Source: Xiashengella succiniciproducens
GTDB lineage: Bacteria > Bacteroidota > Bacteroidia > Bacteroidales > Marinilabiliaceae
Assembly (NCBI RefSeq): GCF_023674465.1
Contig: NZ_CP098400.1
Location: 1,240,001 to 1,304,000 of the forward strand
Length of the DNA stretch: 64,000 nt
Reading direction: 5' to 3'
Of this stretch, positions 10,097-16,726 are shown piece after piece. The notes below the pieces were generated by a model. That model made no database searches and was not told the DNA's origin. It saw only the letters and a list, made by a program, of their open reading frames with translations. A program made the translations under genes and the position numbers. Each line of letters starts with the position of its first letter. The first letter of the stretch is position 1.

Positions 10097-10930
10097 ATGA
10101 ACAAAATTGTAGGAAAGAAGATTTTCTCTGAGAATGTGGTAGGCCTCGACATTGAGGCGCCGCGTATAGCAAAGGCCCGCAAGGCAGGCCACTTCGTTAT
10201 AGTCCGCGTGGACGAAAAAGGAGAACGCATCCCACTAACCATTTCCTCGGCCGACTCAGTCAAAGGTACCATCACCTTGGTTATCCAAAAGGTTGGCGTC
10301 AGCTCTCGCAAGCTGACGTCTCTGGAGCCCGGCGACACCGTTCTCGACATAGTAGGACCCCTTGGTCAGGCCACTCATGTTGAGAACTTCGGAACAGTTC
10401 TCGCCTGTGGTGGTGGAGTAGGAGTTGCCCCTCTGCTTCCCATTGTTGAGGCAATGAAGAAAGCCGGCAACAAGGTAATATCGGTTATCGCTGCACGCAA
10501 CAAAGAACTTCTGATACTCGAGGATCAGATACGTGAGTATTCCGATGAGGTTATTGTATTGACCGACGACGGTTCCTATGGTCGCAAAGGTCTTATCACG
10601 GAAGGTATGGAAGAAGTCATTGCCCGTGAAAAGATAGATCATGCAGTTATCATTGGTCCGGGCATTATGATGAAGTTTGCCTCAATGGTAACTAAAAAGC
10701 ATAATATCCCATCGATAGCAAGTCTCAACACAATAATGGTTGACGGAACGGGTATGTGCGGCGCCTGCCGTGTGACGGTTGGTGGTCGCACCAGGTTTGT
10801 CTGCGTTGACGGACCCGAGTTTGATGCTGCCGAAGTTGACTTCGATGAGATGCTGATGCGACTTAACGGTTACAAAGCCGAGGAGCTAAAGGCAGCAGAG
10901 GAATATTCATGTAAAGTAGCAAACAAGTAG
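10097..10930 (+). CDS. nfnA: NfnA-type ferredoxin-NADP+ reductase subunit (FAD/NAD, [2Fe-2S])
   Basis: Small subunit of an NADH-dependent reduced ferredoxin:NADP+ oxidoreductase. Electron-bifurcating NfnAB couples NADH and ferredoxin to NADPH formation in the cytoplasm of anaerobes. The 277-residue protein has an N-terminal FAD-binding barrel (RIPLTISSAD near 44-53), an NAD-binding fold with CGGGVGVAPLLP (104-115), and a C-terminal [2Fe-2S] site with C221, C224 and C236 (MCGACRV and FVCVDGPEFD). This is the PyrK-like family, also seen in SudB. The large subunit follows after 3 bp and a DHOD-like gene follows that, so the three form one operon. Confidence 0.88.
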   Translation: MNKIVGKKIFSENVVGLDIEAPRIAKARKAGHFVIVRVDEKGERIPLTISSADSVKGTITLVIQKVGVSSRKLTSLEPGDTVLDIVGPLGQATHVENFGTVLACGGGVGVAPLLPIVEAMKKAGNKVISVIAARNKELLILEDQIREYSDEVIVLTDDGSYGRKGLITEGMEEVIAREKIDHAVIIGPGIMMKFASMVTKKHNIPSIASLNTIMVDGTGMCGACRVTVGGRTRFVCVDGPEFDAAEVDFDEMLMRLNGYKAEELKAAEEYSCKVANK

Positions 10931-10933
10931 ATT

Positions 10934-12424
10934 ATGGCCAGTATAAATACAGACAGGACAGAATATCTGAGGCAGGAAAGAAGTGCTCCATGGCGTGAGG
11001 AGCTCAGAAAGAGCAAAAAGAACAAAGAGCGCACTGATATTCACCGTGTTGAGATGCCCTCAGCCCCCCCTATGGAAAGGGCCCGTTCCTATGTTGAAGT
11101 AAACATGGGACTTACAGTCGAAGAGGCTGTGGTAGAGGCATCAAGGTGTATTGACTGTCCCGATCCAACATGTGTACAGGGTTGTCCGGTAGGAGTCAAC
11201 ATTCCCAAGTTTATCAAGAATATCGAGAGAGGTGAATTCCTCGAAGCCGCCAAAACCCTGAAGGACACAAACACCCTTCCTGCAGTATGCGGTCGTGTAT
11301 GTCCCCAGGAAAAGCAATGTGAATCCAACTGTTTTTACAAAATAAAAATGAACCGCGAGCCGGTTGCAATCGGTTACCTTGAAAGGTTTGCTGCTGACTA
11401 TGAACAGAACAGCGGAAATATTTCAGTACCCGAAGTAGCGCCCTCAAACGGTCGCAAAGTTGCCGTTATCGGTTCAGGACCTGCAGGACTGGCCTTTGCA
11501 GGCGACATGGCCAAGCTGGGTTATGAAGTTCACATCCTCGAAGCCCTTCACGAGATTGGTGGAGTGTTGAAGTACGGTATCCCCGAGTTCCGTCTGCCCA
11601 ACAAAGTTGTGGATGTAGAGATAGAAAACCTCCGCAAGATGGGCGTAAAGTTTGAAACAAACTTCATCGTAGGTAAGACAGCAACAATCGATGACCTCCG
11701 CGAAGAAGGTTTTGAAGGCTTTTTCGTTGCCAGCGGTGCAGGCTTGCCGCGCTTTATGAATATCCCCGGTGAAAACCTCGTTGGAATCCTTAGCAGTAAC
11801 GAGTACCTGACCCGTGTCAACCTGATGGGAGCTTCCCACTCAGGTATGGATACACCCGTTGTCAAAGGCAAGAGAGTAGTCGTCGTTGGAGGAGGTAACA
11901 CAGCAATGGACTCAGTGCGCACGGCACTGCGCCTAGGTGCTGAAAAGGCCACCATCGTTTACCGCCGCTCACTTGAAGAAATGCCTGCAAGGGTAGAAGA
12001 GGTAAAGCACGCCATGGAAGAAGGTGTTGAATTCCTTACCCTGTGCAATCCGGTTGAATATATTGGTAATGAAAATGGAAGGGTAAAACAGGTTCGTCTG
12101 CAAAAGATGGAACTAGGTGAGCCCGACGCCGACGGGCGTCGTTCCCCTGTTGTAGTGGAAGGTTCAGAATTCCTGATCGATGCTGACACAGTAGTTGTAA
12201 GTATCGGTGTTTCACCCAACCCGCTTATTCCACAGTCATTACCCAACCTGAAGGTGACAAGGTGGAAGACCCTGGACGTTGATCCCGACACTCTCCAGAC
12301 ATCCATCCCGGATATCTTTGCCGGAGGTGATATAGTACGTGGTGGAGCTACTGTAATCCTTGCCATGGGGGACGGCCGCAAGGCAGCAGCATCCATGCAT
12401 GAGTACCTGCAAAACAAACAATAA
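10934..12424 (+). CDS. nfnB: NfnB / GltD-like NADPH-dependent flavoprotein subunit
   Basis: Large subunit partner of NfnA, with FAD, two [4Fe-4S] clusters and an NADPH site, homologous to the glutamate synthase small subunit. Of 496 residues, the N-terminal cluster cysteines are C72, C75, C80, C84 and C119, C123, C129, C133. An FAD Rossmann motif VAVIGSGPAGLAFAG follows near 174, then a second Rossmann motif VVVVGGGNTAMDSVRTALRLG and YRRS for NADPH, and the closing GGDIVRGGATVILAMGDGRKAA. NfnA lies 3 bp upstream, which favours NfnB over a stand-alone glutamate synthase subunit (no gltB nearby). Confidence 0.88.
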   Translation: MASINTDRTEYLRQERSAPWREELRKSKKNKERTDIHRVEMPSAPPMERARSYVEVNMGLTVEEAVVEASRCIDCPDPTCVQGCPVGVNIPKFIKNIERGEFLEAAKTLKDTNTLPAVCGRVCPQEKQCESNCFYKIKMNREPVAIGYLERFAADYEQNSGNISVPEVAPSNGRKVAVIGSGPAGLAFAGDMAKLGYEVHILEALHEIGGVLKYGIPEFRLPNKVVDVEIENLRKMGVKFETNFIVGKTATIDDLREEGFEGFFVASGAGLPRFMNIPGENLVGILSSNEYLTRVNLMGASHSGMDTPVVKGKRVVVVGGGNTAMDSVRTALRLGAEKATIVYRRSLEEMPARVEEVKHAMEEGVEFLTLCNPVEYIGNENGRVKQVRLQKMELGEPDADGRRSPVVVEGSEFLIDADTVVVSIGVSPNPLIPQSLPNLKVTRWKTLDVDPDTLQTSIPDIFAGGDIVRGGATVILAMGDGRKAAASMHEYLQNKQ

Positions 12425-12435
12425 AACAAAGAGAC

Positions 12436-13428
12436 ATGGTCGATCTTAAAACCAAATATCTGGGCCTTGAACTCAAGAACCCCATCATAGTGGGAAGTTC
12501 GGGTCTTACCGGCAACTTCGAATCAATAGAGCGACTAGCAGCCAATGGAGCTGCCGCTGTTGTTATCAAATCCCTCTTTGAGGAAGAGATCAGGATGGAA
12601 TATCGTCATTCGCTGTCCAAAGGCCTTGCTGATCAGGATAGCAATCTCGACTTCCTGGATTACTTTGACTATGAGCTGAAGCATGATATGCTGACAAGGT
12701 GCTCGGCACTTATCAGGGATGTCAAGTCACGTCTAGGTATCAAGGTTATTGCAAGCATCAACTGCAGTTCGGCTGGCGAATGGTTTTCCTATGCCGCAAA
12801 ACTAGAGGAGGCTGGTGCAGATGCTATCGAACTCAATATTTACCGGCTCGAGACAGATGTAAATATGAGTGCTGCTTCAATCAGTGAGCGTTATCTCAAC
12901 ATAGTAAAGAAGGTGTTGGATCACGTAAGCATTCCGGTAGCTGTAAAACTACCGCCCTACATGACCGACACAGCCTATATGGCTGGTCAGTTGGCTGCCC
13001 TTGGAGTTAAGGGTCTGGTACTGTTCAACCGCTTTTACAATCCCGATATAGACCTTGAAAGTAACCGCATAGTTTCCGGTCAGGTATATTCCAACCCATC
13101 CGACTATGCATGGCCACTAAGGTGGATCTCAGTATTGTCGGGCAAGGTTGATGTCGACCTTGCAGCATCCAATGGTATTCATAATGCTGAGACAGCTGTC
13201 AAGATGATTGTCGCTGGAGCCGATGCAGTTCAGCTTGTTTCAGCAATATACAAGAACGGAGCTGGCTATCTGCTGGACATCCTCACTGGTTTTGAAAAGT
13301 GGATGAAGGCCAGGGATTTCAAAGATCTGGAAGCTGTAAGATCGTATGGTCGCAGTCTGAAGCCTGCCGATCCGGGTCTGTTTGAACGTGTTCAGTTTAT
13401 GAAATACTTTGGAGATTATTCAATATAG
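12436..13428 (+). CDS. Dihydroorotate-dehydrogenase-like FMN protein
   Basis: TIM-barrel flavoprotein of the dihydroorotate dehydrogenase-like family, 330 residues. The visible family features are the N-terminal KYLGLELKNPIIVGSSGLT, the strand IKVIASINCSS, VAVKLPPY, GLVLFNRFYNPDID and the phosphate-binding end GADAVQLVSAIYKNG. This subgroup is distinct from genuine PyrD and often lies beside ferredoxin-linked enzymes. Here it sits 11 bp after NfnB in an operon whose NfnA is PyrK-like, so a redox rather than a pyrimidine role is plausible. The operon ends at the terminator at 13501. Its substrate cannot be told from sequence. Confidence 0.8.
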   Translation: MVDLKTKYLGLELKNPIIVGSSGLTGNFESIERLAANGAAAVVIKSLFEEEIRMEYRHSLSKGLADQDSNLDFLDYFDYELKHDMLTRCSALIRDVKSRLGIKVIASINCSSAGEWFSYAAKLEEAGADAIELNIYRLETDVNMSAASISERYLNIVKKVLDHVSIPVAVKLPPYMTDTAYMAGQLAALGVKGLVLFNRFYNPDIDLESNRIVSGQVYSNPSDYAWPLRWISVLSGKVDVDLAASNGIHNAETAVKMIVAGADAVQLVSAIYKNGAGYLLDILTGFEKWMKARDFKDLEAVRSYGRSLKPADPGLFERVQFMKYFGDYSI

Positions 13429-13500
13429 CAACAACGCATTGAAGTACTGCATTATAAAAAATTGTTCGGAAATTCTTCGGAAACCTTGAAACCACGGGAG

Positions 13501-13530
13501 AAACAGGGGCGTACAAGCCCCTGTTTTTTT
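13501..13530 (+). terminator. Intrinsic terminator of the NfnAB operon
   Basis: AAACAGGGGC (13501-13510), a 6-nt loop, GCCCCTGTTT (13517-13526), running into a tract of eight T. Confidence 0.9.
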
Positions 13531-13580
13531 TATTCAGAAATATTAAATCTTAAGTTAACATGAAGAATCTGTAGAAATTA

Positions 13581-14126
13581 ATGTGCCTGAGCCTGGTTTT
13601 AAGTCTGGGCGTTGCTGCTTGCAGTGAAGATGAAAAGGATACAGTACCAGCAAACTATCTGCAAGTTGGAAGCAAGTATTATGCCCTTAAGAAGGGCTTT
13701 GTTGTCAAGTATAGCGAAAGTAATCTTGGTAAAGATCTGTATGATCTTGAGCTGGACCTGATGGGATCCGGACTGAATTATGACAACGACGAAGGAGTGT
13801 TTAAGGGTAAGGGGCCAGTCTTCTATCTTACAGCTGATACAACTTCTGGTACAGAGATAGTTTCAGGAGAGTATGACTTTACAGATGATTATGATAATTA
13901 TCCTGAAGTAAACAAGGCCTATGGTGCAAGCTACTGGACCTCCTTTGAGCCTGAAAATATGGGCTATGATGGTAGGGTATTGCTTGAGGGCTCAGTCAGT
14001 ATTGAAGTTGATGAGAATGGAGTTTACGAAGTAAGCTATGAAGGTAAAGATGAACTTGACAACAGCATCAAGGTGTATTACAAGGGGGTGATAAACTTCA
14101 TTGACGCTTCAGGCGAAGAAGATTAG
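13581..14126 (+). CDS. Small lipoprotein of unknown function; amber codon in its signal peptide
   Basis: Not recognised. The 181-residue frame starts LSLVLSLGVAAC, a lipobox followed by acidic SEDEKD, then an Asp/Tyr/Glu-rich beta-type domain (YYALKKGFVVKYSES, VYEVSYEGKDELDNS). The start at 13581 gives a signal peptide without the usual basic end. In the same frame, 21 bp upstream, is a natural-looking start ATG AAG AAT CTG at 13560, followed by TAG (13572-13574) and AAA TTA ATG. Replacing that TAG with a sense codon gives a normal lipoprotein leader (MKNLxKLM...). Either the gene is newly broken, or translation restarts at 13581. It has its own terminators on both sides, so it is monocistronic. 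Confidence 0.65.
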   Translation: MCLSLVLSLGVAACSEDEKDTVPANYLQVGSKYYALKKGFVVKYSESNLGKDLYDLELDLMGSGLNYDNDEGVFKGKGPVFYLTADTTSGTEIVSGEYDFTDDYDNYPEVNKAYGASYWTSFEPENMGYDGRVLLEGSVSIEVDENGVYEVSYEGKDELDNSIKVYYKGVINFIDASGEED

Positions 14127-14150
14127 GAATAATCAGTTTTAATAGTACCA

Positions 14151-14176
14151 GCGCAGCCTCGTGGCTGCGCTTTTTT
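14151..14176 (+). terminator. Intrinsic terminator after the small lipoprotein gene
   Basis: GCGCAGCC (14151-14158), loop TCGT, GGCTGCGC (14163-14170), six T. Confidence 0.9.
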
Positions 14177-14222
14177 GTTGGTTGATGGTCAGGATTTTTG
14201 TGAAAGCTTTATGTTGATTCTG

Positions 14223-14253
14223 TTGTATGATAAATTATTTTGTACTACTTTTG
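14223..14253 (+). promoter_or_regulatory. Bacteroidota housekeeping promoter of rpsF-rpsR-rplI
   Basis: TTG at 14223-14225, a 20-bp spacer, and TACTTTTG at 14246-14253 exactly fit TTG-N20-TAnnTTTG. Start of transcription is expected around 14260, leaving a leader of about 30 nt. Confidence 0.75.
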
Positions 14254-14289
14254 CGCCGCTAATCAATTAATAAACAAAAAATCGTTTCT

Positions 14290-14640
14290 ATGTTGAACAG
14301 TTATGAAACCGTTTTCATTTTAACTCCCGTTTTGTCTGATGCTCAGATGAAGGAAGCGGTAGAAAAGTTCAGGAATATGATCCTGGAGAATGGAGGCGAA
14401 GTTGTCCATGAGGAGAACTGGGGCCTTCGCAAACTGGCTTATCCTATCGACAAGAAGTCAACAGGTTTTTATCGCCTGATTGAGTTCAAGGCAGCCCCTT
14501 CTTTTGTCGAAACTTTGGAAGTAAACTATCGCCGTGATGAGCGTGTGATTCGCTTCCTGACAGTTAAACTTGACAAGTATGCGCTGCAGTATGCTGAAAA
14601 GAGAAGAAGTAACAAAAAAGAAGAAGTAAAGGAGAACTAA
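14290..14640 (+). CDS. rpsF: 30S ribosomal protein S6
   Basis: Binds the central domain of 16S rRNA as a heterodimer with S18. The 116-residue protein begins [17 protein letters not shown] and carries the S6 core GWG-like [20 protein letters not shown] and the [19 protein letters not shown] strand. The tail is Lys/Glu-rich ([13 protein letters not shown]). It is first in the conserved rpsF-rpsR-rplI operon, with the stop 3 bp before rpsR. Confidence 0.98.
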   Translation: MLNSYETVFILTPVLSDAQMKEAVEKFRNMILENGGEVVHEENWGLRKLAYPIDKKSTGFYRLIEFKAAPSFVETLEVNYRRDERVIRFLTVKLDKYALQYAEKRRSNKKEEVKEN

Positions 14641-14643
14641 GCC

Positions 14644-14913
14644 ATGGCACAAAATCAAAGTGAGATCAGATATCTTACACCTCCGTCAGTAGAGATTAAG
14701 AAAAAGAAATACTGCCGATTCAAAAAGAACAGGATTAAGTATGTTGACTTCAAGGATCCTGAATTCCTCAAGAAATTTCTGAATGAACAGGGCAAGATTC
14801 TTCCACGTCGTTTGACAGGAACTTCATTGAAGTACCAAAGGAAGGTAGCTCGTGCAGTAAAGAGAGCTCGTCATTTGGCCTTGCTGCCTTTTGTAACTGA
14901 CTTGTTGAAATAA
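14644..14913 (+). CDS. rpsR: 30S ribosomal protein S18
   Basis: Partner of S6 on the 30S platform. The 89-residue sequence shows the S18 core: [39 protein letters not shown] (near 45-65) and the basic helix [18 protein letters not shown]. The start is ATG GCA, 3 bp after rpsF; rplI follows after 19 bp. Confidence 0.98.
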   Translation: MAQNQSEIRYLTPPSVEIKKKKYCRFKKNRIKYVDFKDPEFLKKFLNEQGKILPRRLTGTSLKYQRKVARAVKRARHLALLPFVTDLLK

Positions 14914-14932
14914 TATTAGGAGGAAAAGGACC

Positions 14933-15379
14933 ATGATGGAGATTATCTTAAAAGAAGACGTGGCTCAACTGGGCCAAAAAGGTGATATAGTCAAGGTAAA
15001 GCCCGGCTACGGCAGGAATTACCTGATCCCCCAGGGTTTGGCAGTATTGGCAACACCTTCAGCACTTAAAGTACATGCTGAAAATAAGAAGCAAAGGGCT
15101 CACAAGGAAGAAAAGCTGAAACAAGAAGCTCTTGTTCTGGCTGGTAAACTTGAAGGCAAGAAGCTTACTATCGGTGCCAAGGCTAGTGCAAGCGGCAAGA
15201 TCTTCGGATCAGTTAACAATATCCAGATCGCTGAAGTTCTTGAAACCCAAGGTTTCAAACTTGAGCGTAAGAATATTGAGATTCCGGAAGCCGTTAAGGA
15301 ACTTGGAAACTACAAGGCTACTATCAAGTTACATCGCGAGGTAAAAGTCGAAATTGAATTTGAAGTTGTAGCAGAATAA
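14933..15379 (+). CDS. rplI: 50S ribosomal protein L9
   Basis: Elongated 50S protein bound to domain V of 23S rRNA near the L1 stalk. The 148-residue protein has the N-terminal rRNA-binding domain (MEIILKEDVAQLGQKGDIV, then VKPGYGRNYLIPQGLAV), a long connecting helix rich in Lys, Glu and Ala (65-85), and the C-terminal domain with GSVNNIQIAE. Two ATGs are adjacent (14933 and 14936). The Shine-Dalgarno AGGAGG at 14918-14923 suits either; most L9 proteins start at the second (MEIIL). Confidence 0.97.
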   Translation: MMEIILKEDVAQLGQKGDIVKVKPGYGRNYLIPQGLAVLATPSALKVHAENKKQRAHKEEKLKQEALVLAGKLEGKKLTIGAKASASGKIFGSVNNIQIAEVLETQGFKLERKNIEIPEAVKELGNYKATIKLHREVKVEIEFEVVAE

Positions 15380-15413
15380 GGTATTAACTACACTACGTTT
15401 TTCAAACAAACAA

Positions 15414-15448
15414 CAAAGCGGGCGTTTCCTTCGGGAATGCCCGCTTTG
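15414..15448 (+). terminator. Terminator of the rpsF operon, probably bidirectional
   Basis: CAAAGCGGGC (15414-15423) pairs with GCCCGCTTTG (15439-15448); the inner part continues to pair around a TTCG-type loop. A-rich sequence lies to the left and T-rich to the right, so it may also end the leftward ridA transcript. Confidence 0.8.
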
Positions 15449-15546
15449 CGTTTCTTGTGTGGGAGAGCTGCTTTGGACTCTGTAATGCAGTTCCCGTTTT
15501 TTCAGCGTTGCGGTCGGACCCTTGTCGCTTGTCTAAGATCTGACGC

Positions 15547-15924
15547 TTACTTTACGGCGACTGTCTCAATCTCTACAAGTACACCAAGTGGAAGGGCCTT
15601 GACTGCAAAAGCGGCCCTTGCAGGGTGCTCCTCTGTATAATAAGTAGCATAGACCTCGTTCATTGCCTTGAAGTCCTCGATATTTGCCAGGAGACAGGTT
15701 GACTTGACTACATCCTTGTAGCTGCATCCAGCCGCCTTAAGGATGGCTCCGATGTTCTTCATTACCTGGTGAGTCTGTTCGGTAATTCCACCTTCTACAA
15801 CCTTGCCAGTTGCAGGATCTACAGGTATCTGACCTGAGATATACAGGGTGCCGTTAATTTCTATTGCCTGGCTGTAAGGGCCAATTGCTGCCGGGGCATC
15901 CGGGGTACTAATTATTCTTTTCAT
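15547..15924 (-). CDS. ridA: RidA-family reactive imine/enamine deaminase
   Basis: Hydrolyses 2-aminoacrylate and related enamines made by PLP enzymes, protecting cytoplasmic enzymes. The 125-residue protein from ATG 15924 has the family pattern APAAIGPYSQAI, YISGQIPVDPATG, and HPARAAFAVKALPLGVLVEIE with R103 and E118 at the active-site positions (same 15-residue spacing as in E. coli RidA). An upstream in-frame ATG at 15957 would add 11 residues not typical of the family. Confidence 0.93.
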   Translation of the reverse strand: MKRIISTPDAPAAIGPYSQAIEINGTLYISGQIPVDPATGKVVEGGITEQTHQVMKNIGAILKAAGCSYKDVVKSTCLLANIEDFKAMNEVYATYYTEEHPARAAFAVKALPLGVLVEIETVAVK

Positions 15925-16033
15925 ACTGCTCGTCTTTGTTTCCTGCAAATGTATCATTCCTTTCAGTTGCAGACAAGGCTCTTTCCTTTTTTACCACCCG
16001 TGTGGCAATATCCAACTGTACAGAAAACTCACT

Positions 16034-16672
16034 ATGAAGCTGCCTTAAGAAATTTGCGTAAAGAAAATCCGATTTGGAGCCGTCAAGAAATTCAGGCTGT
16101 CTGAGCGAAGCGAGTTTCCTGAATTTTAGGCGAGGGGCCGGATTCTTTGCATGATTTATTTCATTAGATGGGGGAGCAGCTGGCAAATCGTGGCATACTG
16201 CACATGAAGCAGCCTTAAGAAATCTGCGTAAAGAAAATCCGATTTGGAGCCGTTAAGAAATTCAGGCTGTCTGAGCGAAGCGAGTTTCCTGAATTTTAGG
16301 CGAGGGGCCGGATTCTTGGCATGATTTATTTCATTAGATGGGGGAGCAGTTGGCAAATCGTGGCATACTGCACATGAAGCAACCTTAAGAAATCTGCGTA
16401 AAGAAAATCCGATTTGGAGCCGTCAAGAAATTCAGGCTGTCTGAGCGAAGCGAGTTTCCTGAATTTTAGGCGAGAGGCCGGATTCTTGGTATGATTTATT
16501 TCTTCAGATGGGGGAGCAGTTGGCAAATCGAGGCATACTGCACATGAAGCTGCCTTAAGAAATTTGCGTAAAGAAAATCCGATTTGGAGCCGTTAAGAAA
16601 TTCAGGCTGTCTGAGCGAAGCGAGTTTCCTGAATTTTAGGCGCAAAGGAGGATTTTTAGCAAATTTATTTCA
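16034..16672. repeat. Tandem array of a 170-bp palindromic intergenic repeat (3.75 copies)
   Basis: Copies start at 16034, 16204, 16374 and 16544, exactly 170 bp apart. The first three are complete and differ by only a few bases; the fourth diverges after about 16642. Each holds a hairpin core with arms AAATTCAGG and CCTGAATTT (16088-16096 and 16118-16126 in copy 1) around a GAGCGAAGCGAG palindrome-like centre, nested in a looser outer pairing AAAATCCG/CGGATTCT. This resembles REP-type elements. The region 15958-16726 has no convincing gene: minus-strand frames of 66-92 codons exist in each copy, overlap end to end, lack ribosome sites and simply mirror the repeat. Confidence 0.9.
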
Positions 16673-16726
16673 GTGGCTGAATGTGCAGTATGCCTTTACA
16701 AAACGACAGTAGAAATAAAGCAGCTT

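Noticed and set aside
15908-16526. Three related minus-strand small proteins of 66-92 residues in the repeat array
   Set aside because: They overlap end to end, share the repeat period and lack ribosome sites; they are translations of the repeat.
16034-16672. CRISPR array
   Set aside because: The period is 170 bp with near-identical units throughout; there are no short repeats with unique spacers and no cas genes.
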